From: Ruminococcaceae bacterium UBA6413
GTDB lineage: Bacteria; Bacillota; Clostridia; Oscillospirales; Ruminococcaceae
Reading direction: 5' to 3'
DNA: 43,092 bases
NCBI GenBank assembly: GCA_002437415.1
Contig: DJPL01000033.1
Coordinates: 1 to 43,092 of the forward strand
The notes below the pieces were generated by a model that worked only from the letters and a program-made list of their open reading frames with translations, was not told the origin of the DNA and searched no databases. Positions 24,448 to 33,035 of this stretch are shown in pieces. A program made the translations under genes and the position numbers. The first letter of the stretch is position 1. The number at the start of each line of letters is the position of its first letter.

Positions 24448-25668
24448 ATGAAAAGCTACGATCTTATTACACCCGAGGGTACAAGAGATCTGCTGTTTGA
24501 CGAGTGTGTAGCCCGTAAGGAAGCAGAGGACAAATTAAGAGCGGTATTCACCGCCCACGGATACAGCGAGGTTATCACCCCCGCGCTTGAATTTTACGAT
24601 GTATTCAACAACAAGACAAGAAGCTTCCGCCAGGAGGATATGTACAAGCTGACAGACGGCAAGGGCAGACTTATGGTAATGCGCCCCGACAGTACAATGC
24701 CTATCGCGCGAATTGTTGCTACAAGACTGCGTGACGGAGTGTTCCCGTTAAAGCTGTTCTGCTCACAGAATATCTACCGTTGCAACCCCAAGATGGCAGG
24801 CAGGGACGATGAGTTTATGCAGAGCGGCGTTGAGATAATCGGCGGCGACGAAAAGCGTTCAGACCTTGAGGCACTGAGCCTTGCGGCACAGGTGCTGAAC
24901 TCCTGCTCAAGCGATGATGTACGTCTTGAAATAGGCGATAATACGTTCTATAAGCTTCTTCTTGAAAAGCTGGATATAGACGATGAGGAAACGGTAAGAA
25001 GCCTTATAGAGTCAAAGAACACCCCCGACCTTACACAGTTTATAAAGGACAATGTGGATAATGCTCCCGAAAAGCGCAGATATTCCGAGATACTTTTACA
25101 GCTCCCCGAGCTGTTCGGCGGTGCTGAGGTGTTTGACAAGGCTGAAAAGCTGTTTGCGGGCACAGACCTTTCCGACAGACTGACAGAGCTTAAGGAAACC
25201 TTTGACGCACTGAGAAAGCTTGAAGCCGAGGACAGGATAACGGTTGACTTAGGTCTTGTAAACAAGGCTGAGTATTATACAGGTATCGTATTCAGGGGAT
25301 ATATAGAGGAATACGGTCAGGCGGTGCTTTCGGGCGGCAGATACGATACGCTTATCGGAAGCTTCGGTGCAGATGATATGCCGGCTGTAGGCTTTGCGGT
25401 AAACGTAAACGCTATCGCGGCGGCTAATCTCAGGAGCAACAGAAGCACAAAGGCACGTCATGCCGAGGTACTGGTATTCGCCGCTGACGATGACCTTATA
25501 GACGGCATCAGCCATTGCACAAAGCTTATCTCAAAGGGTGTAAGCGCTGAGTTCAGCACCTGCCCCACACTTGACGCGGCTATTGAGTATGCAAAGGCAA
25601 ACAAGATAAGCAAGATAGATATTATAGATAAAGAGAAGAACGAACAGCCCGTTACTATGACGCTGTAA
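24448..25668 (+). CDS. hisZ: ATP phosphoribosyltransferase regulatory subunit
   Basis: It resembles a class II histidyl-tRNA synthetase catalytic core without tRNA-binding function and forms an octamer with short HisG. At 406 residues it shows PEGTRDLLFDECVARKEAEDKLRAVF (residues 10-35), the motif 2-like RLMVMRPDSTMPIARIVATRL.., GRDDEFMQSGVEIIGG, and GLVNKAEYYTGIVFRGY then GGRYDTLIGSFG, while lacking a complete synthetase C-terminal anticodon domain. It is followed 15 bases later by a short hisG, the pairing expected when HisZ is required. It is the first gene of the operon. Confidence 0.95.
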   Translation: MKSYDLITPEGTRDLLFDECVARKEAEDKLRAVFTAHGYSEVITPALEFYDVFNNKTRSFRQEDMYKLTDGKGRLMVMRPDSTMPIARIVATRLRDGVFPLKLFCSQNIYRCNPKMAGRDDEFMQSGVEIIGGDEKRSDLEALSLAAQVLNSCSSDDVRLEIGDNTFYKLLLEKLDIDDEETVRSLIESKNTPDLTQFIKDNVDNAPEKRRYSEILLQLPELFGGAEVFDKAEKLFAGTDLSDRLTELKETFDALRKLEAEDRITVDLGLVNKAEYYTGIVFRGYIEEYGQAVLSGGRYDTLIGSFGADDMPAVGFAVNVNAIAAANLRSNRSTKARHAEVLVFAADDDLIDGISHCTKLISKGVSAEFSTCPTLDAAIEYAKANKISKIDIIDKEKNEQPVTMTL

Positions 25669-25683
25669 GAAGGGGTATACATA

Positions 25684-26316
25684 ATGGATAAGAAAATGAT
25701 CAGAATTGCTCTTACAAAGGGCAGACTTGAAAAGGACACGGTAAACCTTTTCGAAAAGATAGGCTATGATGTTTCACAGCTTCGCGACAAGGGCAGAAGA
25801 CTTATACTCGATATCCCCGGAAGCAACATTGAGGTAGTGCTTGCAAAGGCGGCAGATGTGCTGACTTATGTTGAACACGGCGTATGCGACTTAGGCGTTG
25901 TCGGCAAGGACACGATAGATGAGCACGGCGGAAGATTTTTCGAGGTATGCGACCTCGGATTCGGTCGTTGCAGGTTTGCTCTTGCGGGAAAAGTCGGCAA
26001 TAACTTCTATGAGGGCTGCGGTGTAAAGACTATCGCCACAAAGTACCCCAACATTACAAGAAGATTTTTTGAGTCAAAGGCTATGGACGTTGATATAGTA
26101 AAGATTGAGGGCTCTGTGGAGCTTGCTCCGTTGCTTGAACTGTCGGACGGTATCGTTGATATAGTCGAAACAGGTACAACACTTAAGGAAAACGGACTTG
26201 AGGTATATGAATATGTTTCACCTATTTCAGCCCGCGTTATAGTAAACCCTGTAAGTATGAAGCTCAAGAAGAACAGCATTGAAGAGCTTGTGAATAAAAT
26301 GGAAAGCAATATATAA
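25684..26316 (+). CDS. hisG: ATP phosphoribosyltransferase, short form
   Basis: It starts histidine synthesis by joining ATP and PRPP. At 210 residues it is the short form, which lacks the C-terminal regulatory ACT-like domain and needs HisZ; hisZ is the gene upstream. Motifs are IRIALTKGRLEKDTV (residues 6-20), HGVCDLGVVGKDTIDEHG, and SVELAPLLELSDGIVDIVETGTTLKENGL (PRPP-binding region, about 147-175). Feedback inhibition by histidine should act through the HisG-HisZ complex. Confidence 0.97.
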   Translation: MDKKMIRIALTKGRLEKDTVNLFEKIGYDVSQLRDKGRRLILDIPGSNIEVVLAKAADVLTYVEHGVCDLGVVGKDTIDEHGGRFFEVCDLGFGRCRFALAGKVGNNFYEGCGVKTIATKYPNITRRFFESKAMDVDIVKIEGSVELAPLLELSDGIVDIVETGTTLKENGLEVYEYVSPISARVIVNPVSMKLKKNSIEELVNKMESNI

Positions 26317-26337
26317 GTAAGAAAGGACGCTAAGAAT

Positions 26338-27624
26338 ATGATAAAGATGATAAAAGCCGACGGCAGTGAAAAGGAATTTCTCGCAGGAATGAAAAAGCGC
26401 AGCAGTGAGGTAAACGCCGAGGTCGAAAAGACAGTAAGAGCGATTATAGACGACGTTGCCGCAAGAGGTGACGAGGCTGTAAAGGAATATACCGCTAAGT
26501 TTGACTGCCCCGATATGCAGTACTACAGAGTACCCGATGAGGTTATACAGGACGCGCTCACAAACGCAGATCCCGACTTTGTAAATTCTATGCTTAACGC
26601 TCAGGAGAATATCACGGCGTTCCACACCCGCCAGAAGCAAAACGGATATATGATGACAGATGAGAGCGGTTGTATCTTAGGTCAGCGTGTAAGAGGTCTT
26701 GACAGAGTAGGCTTATACGTTCCAGGCGGCACGGCGGCTTATCCCTCATCAGTTCTTATGAACGCTATCCCCGCAAAGATCGCGGGTGTAGGTGAAATTA
26801 TTATGGTCACACCTCCTATGAAGGACGGTACACCCAACAACGATATACTTGTAGCGGCGGCTCTGTGCGGCGTTGACAAGATATTTATGTGCGGCGGTGC
26901 ACAGGCTATCGCGGCTCTGGCATTCGGCACGGAAGAGATACCTAAGGTATCAAAGATAGTAGGACCGGGTAATATCTTCGTGGCTACCGCAAAGAAGCTC
27001 CTTTACGGAACGGTCGATATCGATATGATAGCAGGACCGAGCGAAATTCTTATCGTTGCAGACGATACGGCTAATCCTAAGTATGCCGCCGCAGATCTTA
27101 TGTCACAGGCAGAACACGACAAGCTTGCAAGCTCCGTGCTTATAACAACAAGTCAGCGTGTTGCAGATGAAACCGTTAAGGAAATTGAAAGACAGGTAGC
27201 AGACCTTTCAAGAAAGGATATCATAAATACCTCTCTTGACAACTGCGGTGCAATAATTATATGCGATGATATGGACAAGGCTTGTGAGATAGCAAACGAG
27301 ATCGCTCCCGAGCACCTTGAAGTGCTTGCGGCAAATCCGCTTGAATACATAGGAAAGCTGACAAACTGCGGTTCACTGTTTCTCGGCGAATACGCTCCCG
27401 AGCCGCTCGGTGACTATTATGCAGGTCCTAACCACGTTCTCCCTACAAGCGGTACGGCAAGATTTTTCTCACCGCTTTCTGTTGACAGCTTTATCAAGAA
27501 GTCAAGCTACATCTACTATACAAGAGATAAGCTGTTCGGCGCTAAGGAGGACATTGTAAGAATAGCAAATCGCGAAAGACTTACGGCACACGCAAACGCT
27601 ATCACGGTAAGATTTGAGGACTGA
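26338..27624 (+). CDS. hisD: Histidinol dehydrogenase
   Basis: It performs the last two oxidations, histidinol to histidine, with NAD and zinc. At 428 residues it shows GLYVPGGTAAYPSSVLMNAIPAKIAGV (about 122-148), VGPGNIFVATAKKLLYG (about 207-223), DMIAGPSEIL, and LMSQAEHDKLASS with the zinc-binding Gln and His. GPNHVLPTSGTARFFSPLSVDSFIKK, with the catalytic His, lies near residue 364. It begins 21 bases after hisG and GAAAGGAC precedes the ATG. Confidence 0.97.
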   Translation: MIKMIKADGSEKEFLAGMKKRSSEVNAEVEKTVRAIIDDVAARGDEAVKEYTAKFDCPDMQYYRVPDEVIQDALTNADPDFVNSMLNAQENITAFHTRQKQNGYMMTDESGCILGQRVRGLDRVGLYVPGGTAAYPSSVLMNAIPAKIAGVGEIIMVTPPMKDGTPNNDILVAAALCGVDKIFMCGGAQAIAALAFGTEEIPKVSKIVGPGNIFVATAKKLLYGTVDIDMIAGPSEILIVADDTANPKYAAADLMSQAEHDKLASSVLITTSQRVADETVKEIERQVADLSRKDIINTSLDNCGAIIICDDMDKACEIANEIAPEHLEVLAANPLEYIGKLTNCGSLFLGEYAPEPLGDYYAGPNHVLPTSGTARFFSPLSVDSFIKKSSYIYYTRDKLFGAKEDIVRIANRERLTAHANAITVRFED

Positions 27625-27627
27625 GAA

Positions 27628-28689
27628 ATGAACTATTCAACATGGGAACAGCGCGTCCGTAAGGTTGAGCCGTACACACCCGGCGAACAGCCCAAAACGG
27701 ACAATGTAATAAAGCTGAACACTAACGAGAACCCTTTTCCGCCGTCACCGATGGTCGAAAAGGTAATCAAGGAATATAATGAGGACGCACTTAGATTATA
27801 CCCCGATACAAGGGCAGGACTGCTTGTTGACGCACTCGCAAAGCGTTACGGCGTTGACAGCGATCAGGTGTTTGTAGGTGTAGGCTCTGACGATGTAATA
27901 TCGCAGACGTTCCTTACATTCTTCAACTCCGACAAGGAGATACTTTTCCCCGACATTACATATTCATTCTATGACGTATGGGCAGAGCTGTACAGAATAC
28001 CGTACCGCACAGTGCCTTTAAAGGACGATTTTACGATTGATCCCGACGACTACAAGTGCGACAACGGCGGTATAATCATACCTAACCCCAACGCACCTAC
28101 AGGCGTGCTTGAAAGCCTTAATACGATTGAAGAGATCTTAAAGGCAAATCCGACTTCTGTAGTTGTAATAGATGAAGCGTATATCGATTTCGGCGGAACA
28201 AGCTGTCTGCCGCTTATCGACAAGTACGAAAATCTGCTTGTAGTGCAGACATTCTCAAAATCGCGCTCGATGGCGGGTATGAGAATAGGCTTTGCTATCG
28301 GCAGTAAAAAGCTTATCAAGTATCTGAGCGATGTCAAGTTCTCGGTAAACAGCTACACGATGAATCCGCTGTCTATCATCGGCGGTGCGGCGGCAGTCGA
28401 GGACGAGGAGTATTTCAAAAAGACAACACAGGGAATAATCGACACAAGAGAATACAGCAAGAAAAGGCTTACGGAGCTCGGTTTTACATTCCCCGACTCG
28501 ATGAGCAACTTCATCTTTGCTTCGCATAAGAGCGTGCCTGCAAAGGAGATTTTCACAAAGCTTAAAGAACAGGGAATATATGTACGCTACTGGGACAAGC
28601 CGAGAATAAATAACCACCTCAGAATTACGATCGGCACTAAGGAAAATATGGACAAGGTATTTGAAAAGCTCGCCGCAATTGTCGGCTGA
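27628..28689 (+). CDS. hisC: Histidinol-phosphate aminotransferase
   Basis: It is a PLP enzyme that converts imidazole-acetol phosphate to histidinol phosphate with glutamate. At 353 residues it shows KLNTNENPFPPSP (residues 29-41), IIPNPNAPTGVLESL (about 150), VVIDEAYIDFGG, and QTFSKSRSMAGMRIGFAIGS, with the PLP-binding Lys near residue 211. It starts 3 bases after the hisD stop. It acts before hisD in the pathway and could also serve phenylalanine or tyrosine synthesis, as in some Firmicutes. Confidence 0.95.
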   Translation: MNYSTWEQRVRKVEPYTPGEQPKTDNVIKLNTNENPFPPSPMVEKVIKEYNEDALRLYPDTRAGLLVDALAKRYGVDSDQVFVGVGSDDVISQTFLTFFNSDKEILFPDITYSFYDVWAELYRIPYRTVPLKDDFTIDPDDYKCDNGGIIIPNPNAPTGVLESLNTIEEILKANPTSVVVIDEAYIDFGGTSCLPLIDKYENLLVVQTFSKSRSMAGMRIGFAIGSKKLIKYLSDVKFSVNSYTMNPLSIIGGAAAVEDEEYFKKTTQGIIDTREYSKKRLTELGFTFPDSMSNFIFASHKSVPAKEIFTKLKEQGIYVRYWDKPRINNHLRITIGTKENMDKVFEKLAAIVG

Positions 28690-28708
28690 ATACCGAAAGG
28701 AAGATATT

Positions 28709-29284
28709 ATGAGCGTTATCGAAAGAAAGACAAAGGAAACCGACATAAAGGCGGAGCTTAACGTATACGGAAGTTCAAAAGCCGAGATCGACAGCGGTAT
28801 AGGATTTTTTGATCATATGCTGACGGCTCTTACCGTTCACGGCGGATTTGATTTAAAGCTCAAATGTGACGGCGATTTATACGTTGACGGGCATCATACG
28901 GTCGAGGACTGCGGAATAGTGCTCGGCAAGGCGCTGGCTGAAGCGCTCGGCGACAAGAGCGGCATTGTGCGTTTCGGAAGCGCGTATGTTCCTATGGACG
29001 AGGCACTTTCGTTCTGTACGGTCGATATAAGCGGCAGACCTTACCTTGTGTTTGATGCGGAATTTACCGATGACAGAACGGGTATGTTCGATAACTGCCT
29101 TACGGAGGAGTTTTTCCGTGCGTTTGCTTTTAATGCGGGAATTACGCTGCACATAAAGAACGTCTACGGCAAGAACGACCACCACAAGATAGAGTCGATG
29201 TTCAAGGCGGTGGCATATGCACTTAAAACAGCCGTGAGAAAGAACTCGGACGGCTCTGTAGTTTCCACGAAAGGAACATTATAA
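28709..29284 (+). CDS. hisB: Imidazoleglycerol-phosphate dehydratase
   Basis: I choose ATG 28709 (191 residues), as GAAAGGAAG lies upstream. An earlier in-frame start overlaps hisC. The metal-binding motifs are intact: GIGFFDHMLTALTVHGGFDLKLKC (about 31-54), DGHHTVEDCGIVLGKAL (about 63-79), and KNDHHKIESMFKAVAYALKTAV (about 150-172). It is the stand-alone dehydratase. The N-terminal histidinol-phosphate phosphatase domain of the enterobacterial bifunctional HisB is absent. Confidence 0.96.
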   Translation: MSVIERKTKETDIKAELNVYGSSKAEIDSGIGFFDHMLTALTVHGGFDLKLKCDGDLYVDGHHTVEDCGIVLGKALAEALGDKSGIVRFGSAYVPMDEALSFCTVDISGRPYLVFDAEFTDDRTGMFDNCLTEEFFRAFAFNAGITLHIKNVYGKNDHHKIESMFKAVAYALKTAVRKNSDGSVVSTKGTL

Positions 29285-29883
29285 TGATAACGATAATCGA
29301 CTACGGCGCGGGAAACCTGTTCAGTGTGCAGAATGCGCTGAACTTTCTCGGTGTAGAAAACAATATATCAAGCAGGGCGGAGGATATCGTGTCGGCGGAT
29401 AAGCTGATACTCCCGGGTGTCGGAGCATTCCCGGACGCTATGAAAATGCTTGACGAGGCGGGGCTTACCGAGGTCATAAAGGACGAGGCGAAGAAAAAGC
29501 CGCTTATGGGTATCTGTCTTGGAATGCAGATGCTGTTCGACAAGAGCTATGAGTTCGGTGAAACCGAGGGACTTGGGCTTATCCCCGGTACGGTCGAGCT
29601 TATGCACCCGGCAAACGACCTTGTAATACCGCATATCGGCTGGAACTCACTTGAAAAGAACGAACCGTGCAAGCTGCTTGAAAGTGTAAATGACGGCGAT
29701 TATGTATATTTTGTGCATTCGTATGCGGCAGTTACCGACAGCAAGAATGTTGCGGCGTACTGCGACTACGGTATGAAAGTGCCTGCGCTTGTCATGAGCG
29801 GCAATGTATACGGCTGTCAGTTCCACCCTGAAAAGAGCGGCAAGACGGGGCTCGGCATACTGAAAACTTTTGCGTCGCTGTAA
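29284..29883 (+). CDS. hisH: Imidazole glycerol phosphate synthase, glutaminase subunit
   Basis: It hydrolyses glutamine and channels ammonia to HisF. At 199 residues it is a class I amidotransferase: DYGAGNLFSVQNAL (residues 5-18), LPGVGAFPDAM (oxyanion region), GICLGMQMLFD with the catalytic Cys near residue 79, and QFHPEKSGKTGLGIL with the catalytic His and Glu near 180-183. Its ATG overlaps the hisB stop by one base (TAATG). Confidence 0.96.
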   Translation: MITIIDYGAGNLFSVQNALNFLGVENNISSRAEDIVSADKLILPGVGAFPDAMKMLDEAGLTEVIKDEAKKKPLMGICLGMQMLFDKSYEFGETEGLGLIPGTVELMHPANDLVIPHIGWNSLEKNEPCKLLESVNDGDYVYFVHSYAAVTDSKNVAAYCDYGMKVPALVMSGNVYGCQFHPEKSGKTGLGILKTFASL

Positions 29884-29907
29884 GCGGCAAGCGGGAAAGG
29901 AGCAAAT

Positions 29908-30132
29908 ATGGATAAGCTTATCTGTTCATGCGGCGGAGAACTTAAAGAGGGATTTTTCTCCGGCGGACTTCTGCCTTTACAGGCGCAGGTATCGGTCGAG
30001 TTTGACGGCTACGGTACGGCGGTAAGTCCTGTTACGGCTTATGTCTGCACAAGGTGCGGAAAGGTCGAGCTGTACGCGGATAAAACGCTTGTCCGCGATC
30101 CCGTCGAGATTAGAAAGGAAATCAACGACTGA
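29908..30132 (+). CDS. Zinc-ribbon microprotein inside the his operon
   Basis: This 74-residue protein has CSCG near its N-terminus (Cys6, Cys8) and CTRCGK near residues 46-51, which together make a four-Cys zinc ribbon. The middle is Val/Gly-rich, and the C-terminus is charged (RDPVEIRKEIND). No enzyme motif is seen. It has its own good ribosome binding site (GAAAGGAGC), and its stop overlaps the hisA start by one base (TGATG), so it is translated as part of the his operon. It is not a known histidine enzyme. A role in regulation or metal handling for the pathway is possible but unproven. Confidence 0.75.
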   Translation: MDKLICSCGGELKEGFFSGGLLPLQAQVSVEFDGYGTAVSPVTAYVCTRCGKVELYADKTLVRDPVEIRKEIND

Positions 30133-30851
30133 TGATAATTTTACCTGCAATCGATATAAAGGACGGAAACTGTGTGCGTCTTGTAAAGGGCGATTACGGC
30201 ACGGCACACAAGGTAGCGGAAAGCTATATGGATACTGCAAGGAGCTTTGAACAGGCAGGCTCGCAGTGGATTCACATGGTTGATCTTGACGGAGCGAAGG
30301 ACGCAAGCACCGCAAACAAGGAGATATTCCTTGATGTAGCGAAAAACACAAAGCTGAAAGTCGAAGTCGGCGGCGGAATAAGAAACCTTGATACCGTTGA
30401 AATGTATCTTTCGGGCGGCGTGTCGAGAGTTATAATCGGCTCTGCGGCTGTCAAGAACCCTCAGCTTGTAAAGGACGCGGTAAAGGAATACGGCGACAGG
30501 ATAGCTGTAGGAATTGACGCTAAGAACGGATATGTTGCGACAGAGGGCTGGCTTGAAACCTCAGACGTTTACTTTACCGAGCTTGCAAAGCGTATGGCAG
30601 ACGAGGGTGTAAAGTACATTATCTTTACCGATATCTCGAAGGATGGAACACTGTCGGGCGTGAATGCCGCTCAGCTTGACGAGATAAACAAGGCTTGCGG
30701 TGCGAATATCATAGCAAGCGGCGGAGTACATACGATAGATGATATCATCGCCTGTCGCAAGCTCGGACTTTACGGCACAATATGCGGAAAGTCGCTGTAT
30801 CAGGGAACGCTTGATTTAAAGCAGGCGCTTTACGAGGCGGTAAATGAATAA
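30132..30851 (+). CDS. hisA: ProFAR isomerase (HisA)
   Basis: It opens the ribosyl ring of ProFAR by an Amadori rearrangement to PRFAR. At 239 residues it is a beta-alpha barrel: PAIDIKDGNCVRLVKGDYG (residues 5-23, catalytic Asp8), WIHMVDLDGAKD, VEVGGGIRNLDTVEMYLSGGVSRVIIGSAAVKNP (phosphate site, about 77-110), FTDISKDGTLSG with the second catalytic Asp near residue 167, and IIASGGVHTIDDI. It starts inside the zinc-ribbon stop codon. Confidence 0.96.
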   Translation: MIILPAIDIKDGNCVRLVKGDYGTAHKVAESYMDTARSFEQAGSQWIHMVDLDGAKDASTANKEIFLDVAKNTKLKVEVGGGIRNLDTVEMYLSGGVSRVIIGSAAVKNPQLVKDAVKEYGDRIAVGIDAKNGYVATEGWLETSDVYFTELAKRMADEGVKYIIFTDISKDGTLSGVNAAQLDEINKACGANIIASGGVHTIDDIIACRKLGLYGTICGKSLYQGTLDLKQALYEAVNE

Positions 30852-31470
30852 CCGCACTGTCGGCATTATCGGCTCGGCGTTATGCGGAATTTCGGTGCTG
30901 TGCTTTGCAATAAGTATGATAGTCGGGATATTTGTAAACACCTTATTTTTATCGTGTTTTGCAAGTATGATTATAGCTGTCGGATTTATACTTTTTATGT
31001 GCGCTGTTTCAGGGTCAAACAAAGATGATGAAAAGCGCGCCTGCGGGAAAGTAAGCCTTGTATGCGTGGCGATCTATGTTACGCTGATATTTCTGGTTTA
31101 CTTTGCCGAATGCACAACTGTAAACCTATCGCCTGAGCTTGATGAAAAGATATTATCAATTATCGACTACGGTCATACCGGAAGCCTTTTCTTCAACTAT
31201 GATCTGCTCGGATACGGTTTTATGGCGCTGTCGACATTCTTTGCGGGTTTTCTTGTTGATAAAACAGCAAGATACGGCAAAGCACTTTCGCTTATGCTGA
31301 AAATACACGGAATATTTTTTCCGTCATGTTTTTTCGTGCCGATGTTTCCGCTGTTTAACGGCGGTGACGGCGATACGCTGACGGGCACGGTTTTGCTTTT
31401 GGTATGGTGTGCGTATTTTTTACCTGTATGCTGTCTTGGTATCGGGTATTTCCGCAATAAAAAGGACTGA
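30844..31470 (+). CDS. Six-helix membrane protein of unknown function in the his operon
   Basis: This 208-residue protein has about six hydrophobic segments (near residues 5-30, 33-55, 68-90, 118-138, 150-170 and 178-202) and short loops. The largest outside-type loop lies between helices 3 and 4 (about 90-117). It ends RNKKD. No transporter or enzyme motif is recognised. Its ATG lies within the last codons of hisA (8-base overlap), and it is followed 17 bases later by hisF, so it is translated from the his message. It could be a histidine or imidazole transport-related protein or an unrelated passenger. Confidence 0.7.
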   Translation: MNNRTVGIIGSALCGISVLCFAISMIVGIFVNTLFLSCFASMIIAVGFILFMCAVSGSNKDDEKRACGKVSLVCVAIYVTLIFLVYFAECTTVNLSPELDEKILSIIDYGHTGSLFFNYDLLGYGFMALSTFFAGFLVDKTARYGKALSLMLKIHGIFFPSCFFVPMFPLFNGGDGDTLTGTVLLLVWCAYFLPVCCLGIGYFRNKKD

Positions 31471-31487
31471 GAAAGAAAGGAGCATAT

Positions 31488-32249
31488 ATGCTCGCAAAAA
31501 GAATTATACCCTGCCTTGATGTCCGTGACGGCAAGGTGGTAAAGGGAATTAACTTTGTAGGAATAAAGGAAGTCGGAGATCCTGTTGAATGTGCTGAGGA
31601 GTACAATGCTCAGGGCGCAGATGAGATATGCTTCCTTGACATAACCGCTACTCATGAGGGCAGAGGTACTATGGTTGATGTGGTGCGCCGTACAGCACAG
31701 CGTGTATTCGTTCCGCTGACGGTCGGCGGAGGAATTTCAAGCGTTGACGACTTCAGAGAGCTGCTCAGAAGCGGCGCGGACAAGGTATCGGTAAACTCTG
31801 CGGCTGTAAGAAATCCTCAGCTTATCCACGATGCCGCCGAGATATTCGGCAGTCAGTGCGTAGTTGTCGCTATCGATGCAAAGAAGAAGGGCGAAAGCTG
31901 GACGGTAGTCGTAAACGGCGGCAGAATCGATATGAACATAGACGCTATCGAGTGGGCGAAGAAAGCCGAAGAGCTCGGTGCGGGCGAGATACTGCTTACG
32001 TCAATGGATACGGACGGTATGAAGACAGGCTTTGATATCGAGCTTCTGAACGCCGTGTGCGATGTCGTTAAGATACCTGTTATAGCCAGCGGCGGCTGCG
32101 GTACGTTGGAACATTTCTCGGAGGTGTTCCAAAAGACAAAAGCTTCTGCGGCGCTTGCGGCATCGCTGTTCCACTATAAGGAGCTTACGGTATCGCAGGT
32201 CAAGGAACATCTTGAAGAGAATAATATACCTGTGCGCAGAGTGGATTAA
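31488..32249 (+). CDS. hisF: Imidazole glycerol phosphate synthase, cyclase subunit
   Basis: It joins ammonia from HisH to PRFAR to give imidazole glycerol phosphate and AICAR. At 253 residues it is a HisA-like barrel: RIIPCLDVRDGKVVKGINFVG (residues 5-25, catalytic Asp11), EICFLDITATHEGRGTMVDVV, LTVGGGISSVDDFRELLRSGADKVSVNSAAV (phosphate site), LLTSMDTDGMKTGFD (catalytic Asp near 130-176) and VIASGGCGTLEHFSEVF. AAAGGAGC precedes the ATG. It is the last gene before a terminator. Confidence 0.97.
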   Translation: MLAKRIIPCLDVRDGKVVKGINFVGIKEVGDPVECAEEYNAQGADEICFLDITATHEGRGTMVDVVRRTAQRVFVPLTVGGGISSVDDFRELLRSGADKVSVNSAAVRNPQLIHDAAEIFGSQCVVVAIDAKKKGESWTVVVNGGRIDMNIDAIEWAKKAEELGAGEILLTSMDTDGMKTGFDIELLNAVCDVVKIPVIASGGCGTLEHFSEVFQKTKASAALAASLFHYKELTVSQVKEHLEENNIPVRRVD

Positions 32250-32259
32250 ATGATAACAA

Positions 32260-32286
32260 GGGAGGTACGCTGACCTCCCGTTTTTC
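32260..32286 (+). terminator. Terminator after hisF
   Basis: GGGAGGT pairs perfectly with ACCTCCC around a 6-base loop, followed by GTTTTT. It lies 10 bases after the hisF stop and separates hisZ-hisF from hisI-hisE. Confidence 0.85.
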
Positions 32287-32296
32287 CTGTTTACTA

Positions 32297-32325
32297 TTGC
32301 TTTTTACCGCAATCGGTATTATAAT
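32297..32325 (+). promoter_or_regulatory. Sigma-A promoter of hisI-hisE-endoglucanase
   Basis: TTGCTT and TATAAT are separated by 17 bases, directly behind the hisF terminator and 29 bases before the hisI start. Confidence 0.65.
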
Positions 32326-32354
32326 AATATTATTACTTTCAAAGGAGAAATCAG

Positions 32355-32684
32355 ATGGATCTTGATATATATTTCAAGAAAGCCGAGCTTATTCCTGCAA
32401 TTGTCACCGACATTGACACAGGCGCAGTGCTTATGCTCGCATATATGAACAAGGAAAGCCTTAAGCTCACCCTTGAAACAGGCTATACATGGTTCTGGAG
32501 CCGCTCAAGACAGGAGCTCTGGAACAAGGGCGCTACATCGGGCAATCTTCAGAAGGTTATTGATATCCACGCAGATTGTGATGATGATACACTGCTTGTA
32601 AGAGTAAAACCCGCAGGTCCCGCCTGTCATACAGGAAACTACACCTGCTTTTTCAAAGAAATCTATAAAAACGAAGAGGTATGA
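32355..32684 (+). CDS. hisI: Phosphoribosyl-AMP cyclohydrolase
   Basis: It opens the adenine ring of PR-AMP with zinc and magnesium. At 109 residues it has the normal length for a stand-alone enzyme: MLAYMNKESLKLTLETGYTWFWSRSRQELWNKGATSGN (residues 27-64), then DCDDDTLLVRVKPAGPACHTGNYTCFF (about 75-101), containing the metal-binding Asp cluster and Cys residues. AAAGGAGA precedes the ATG. It is separate from hisE, whereas the two are fused in many bacteria. Confidence 0.97.
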   Translation: MDLDIYFKKAELIPAIVTDIDTGAVLMLAYMNKESLKLTLETGYTWFWSRSRQELWNKGATSGNLQKVIDIHADCDDDTLLVRVKPAGPACHTGNYTCFFKEIYKNEEV

Positions 32685-32687
32685 ACA

Positions 32688-33026
32688 ATGACGGTTTACG
32701 AAGAAATTTTTGAAGTTATCAAGGCAAGAAAGGCACAGTATGACGCGGGAAACGCTCCCGAAAAGTCATACACCTGCTATCTTTTCGACAAGGGCGTAGA
32801 TAAGATATGCAAGAAAGTAGGCGAAGAAGCCGCAGAAACGATCATTGCCGCAAAGAACGCCGACAATGATGAGCTCAAAAATGAGATAAACGACCTTTTA
32901 TATCACGTTATGGTGCTCTGTGCAGACAGAGGCCTTGAATGGTCTGAGGTCGAAGAGGTGCTCAGTGAGCGCAATGAGAAGATAGGCAATTTAAAGCAGT
33001 TCCACACAACGGACAAGTTATCATAA
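32688..33026 (+). CDS. hisE: Phosphoribosyl-ATP pyrophosphatase
   Basis: It converts PR-ATP to PR-AMP, step two of the pathway. At 112 residues it shows the MazG-like helical signature KKVGEEAAETIIAAKNADNDELKNEINDLLYHVMVL (about 44-80) with the EExxE and ExxD metal-binding acids. Start ATG is 3 bases after the hisI stop. Its own stop is only 9 bases before the endoglucanase start, with no terminator between. Confidence 0.96.
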   Translation: MTVYEEIFEVIKARKAQYDAGNAPEKSYTCYLFDKGVDKICKKVGEEAAETIIAAKNADNDELKNEINDLLYHVMVLCADRGLEWSEVEEVLSERNEKIGNLKQFHTTDKLS

Positions 33027-33035
33027 GGAGCAGAT

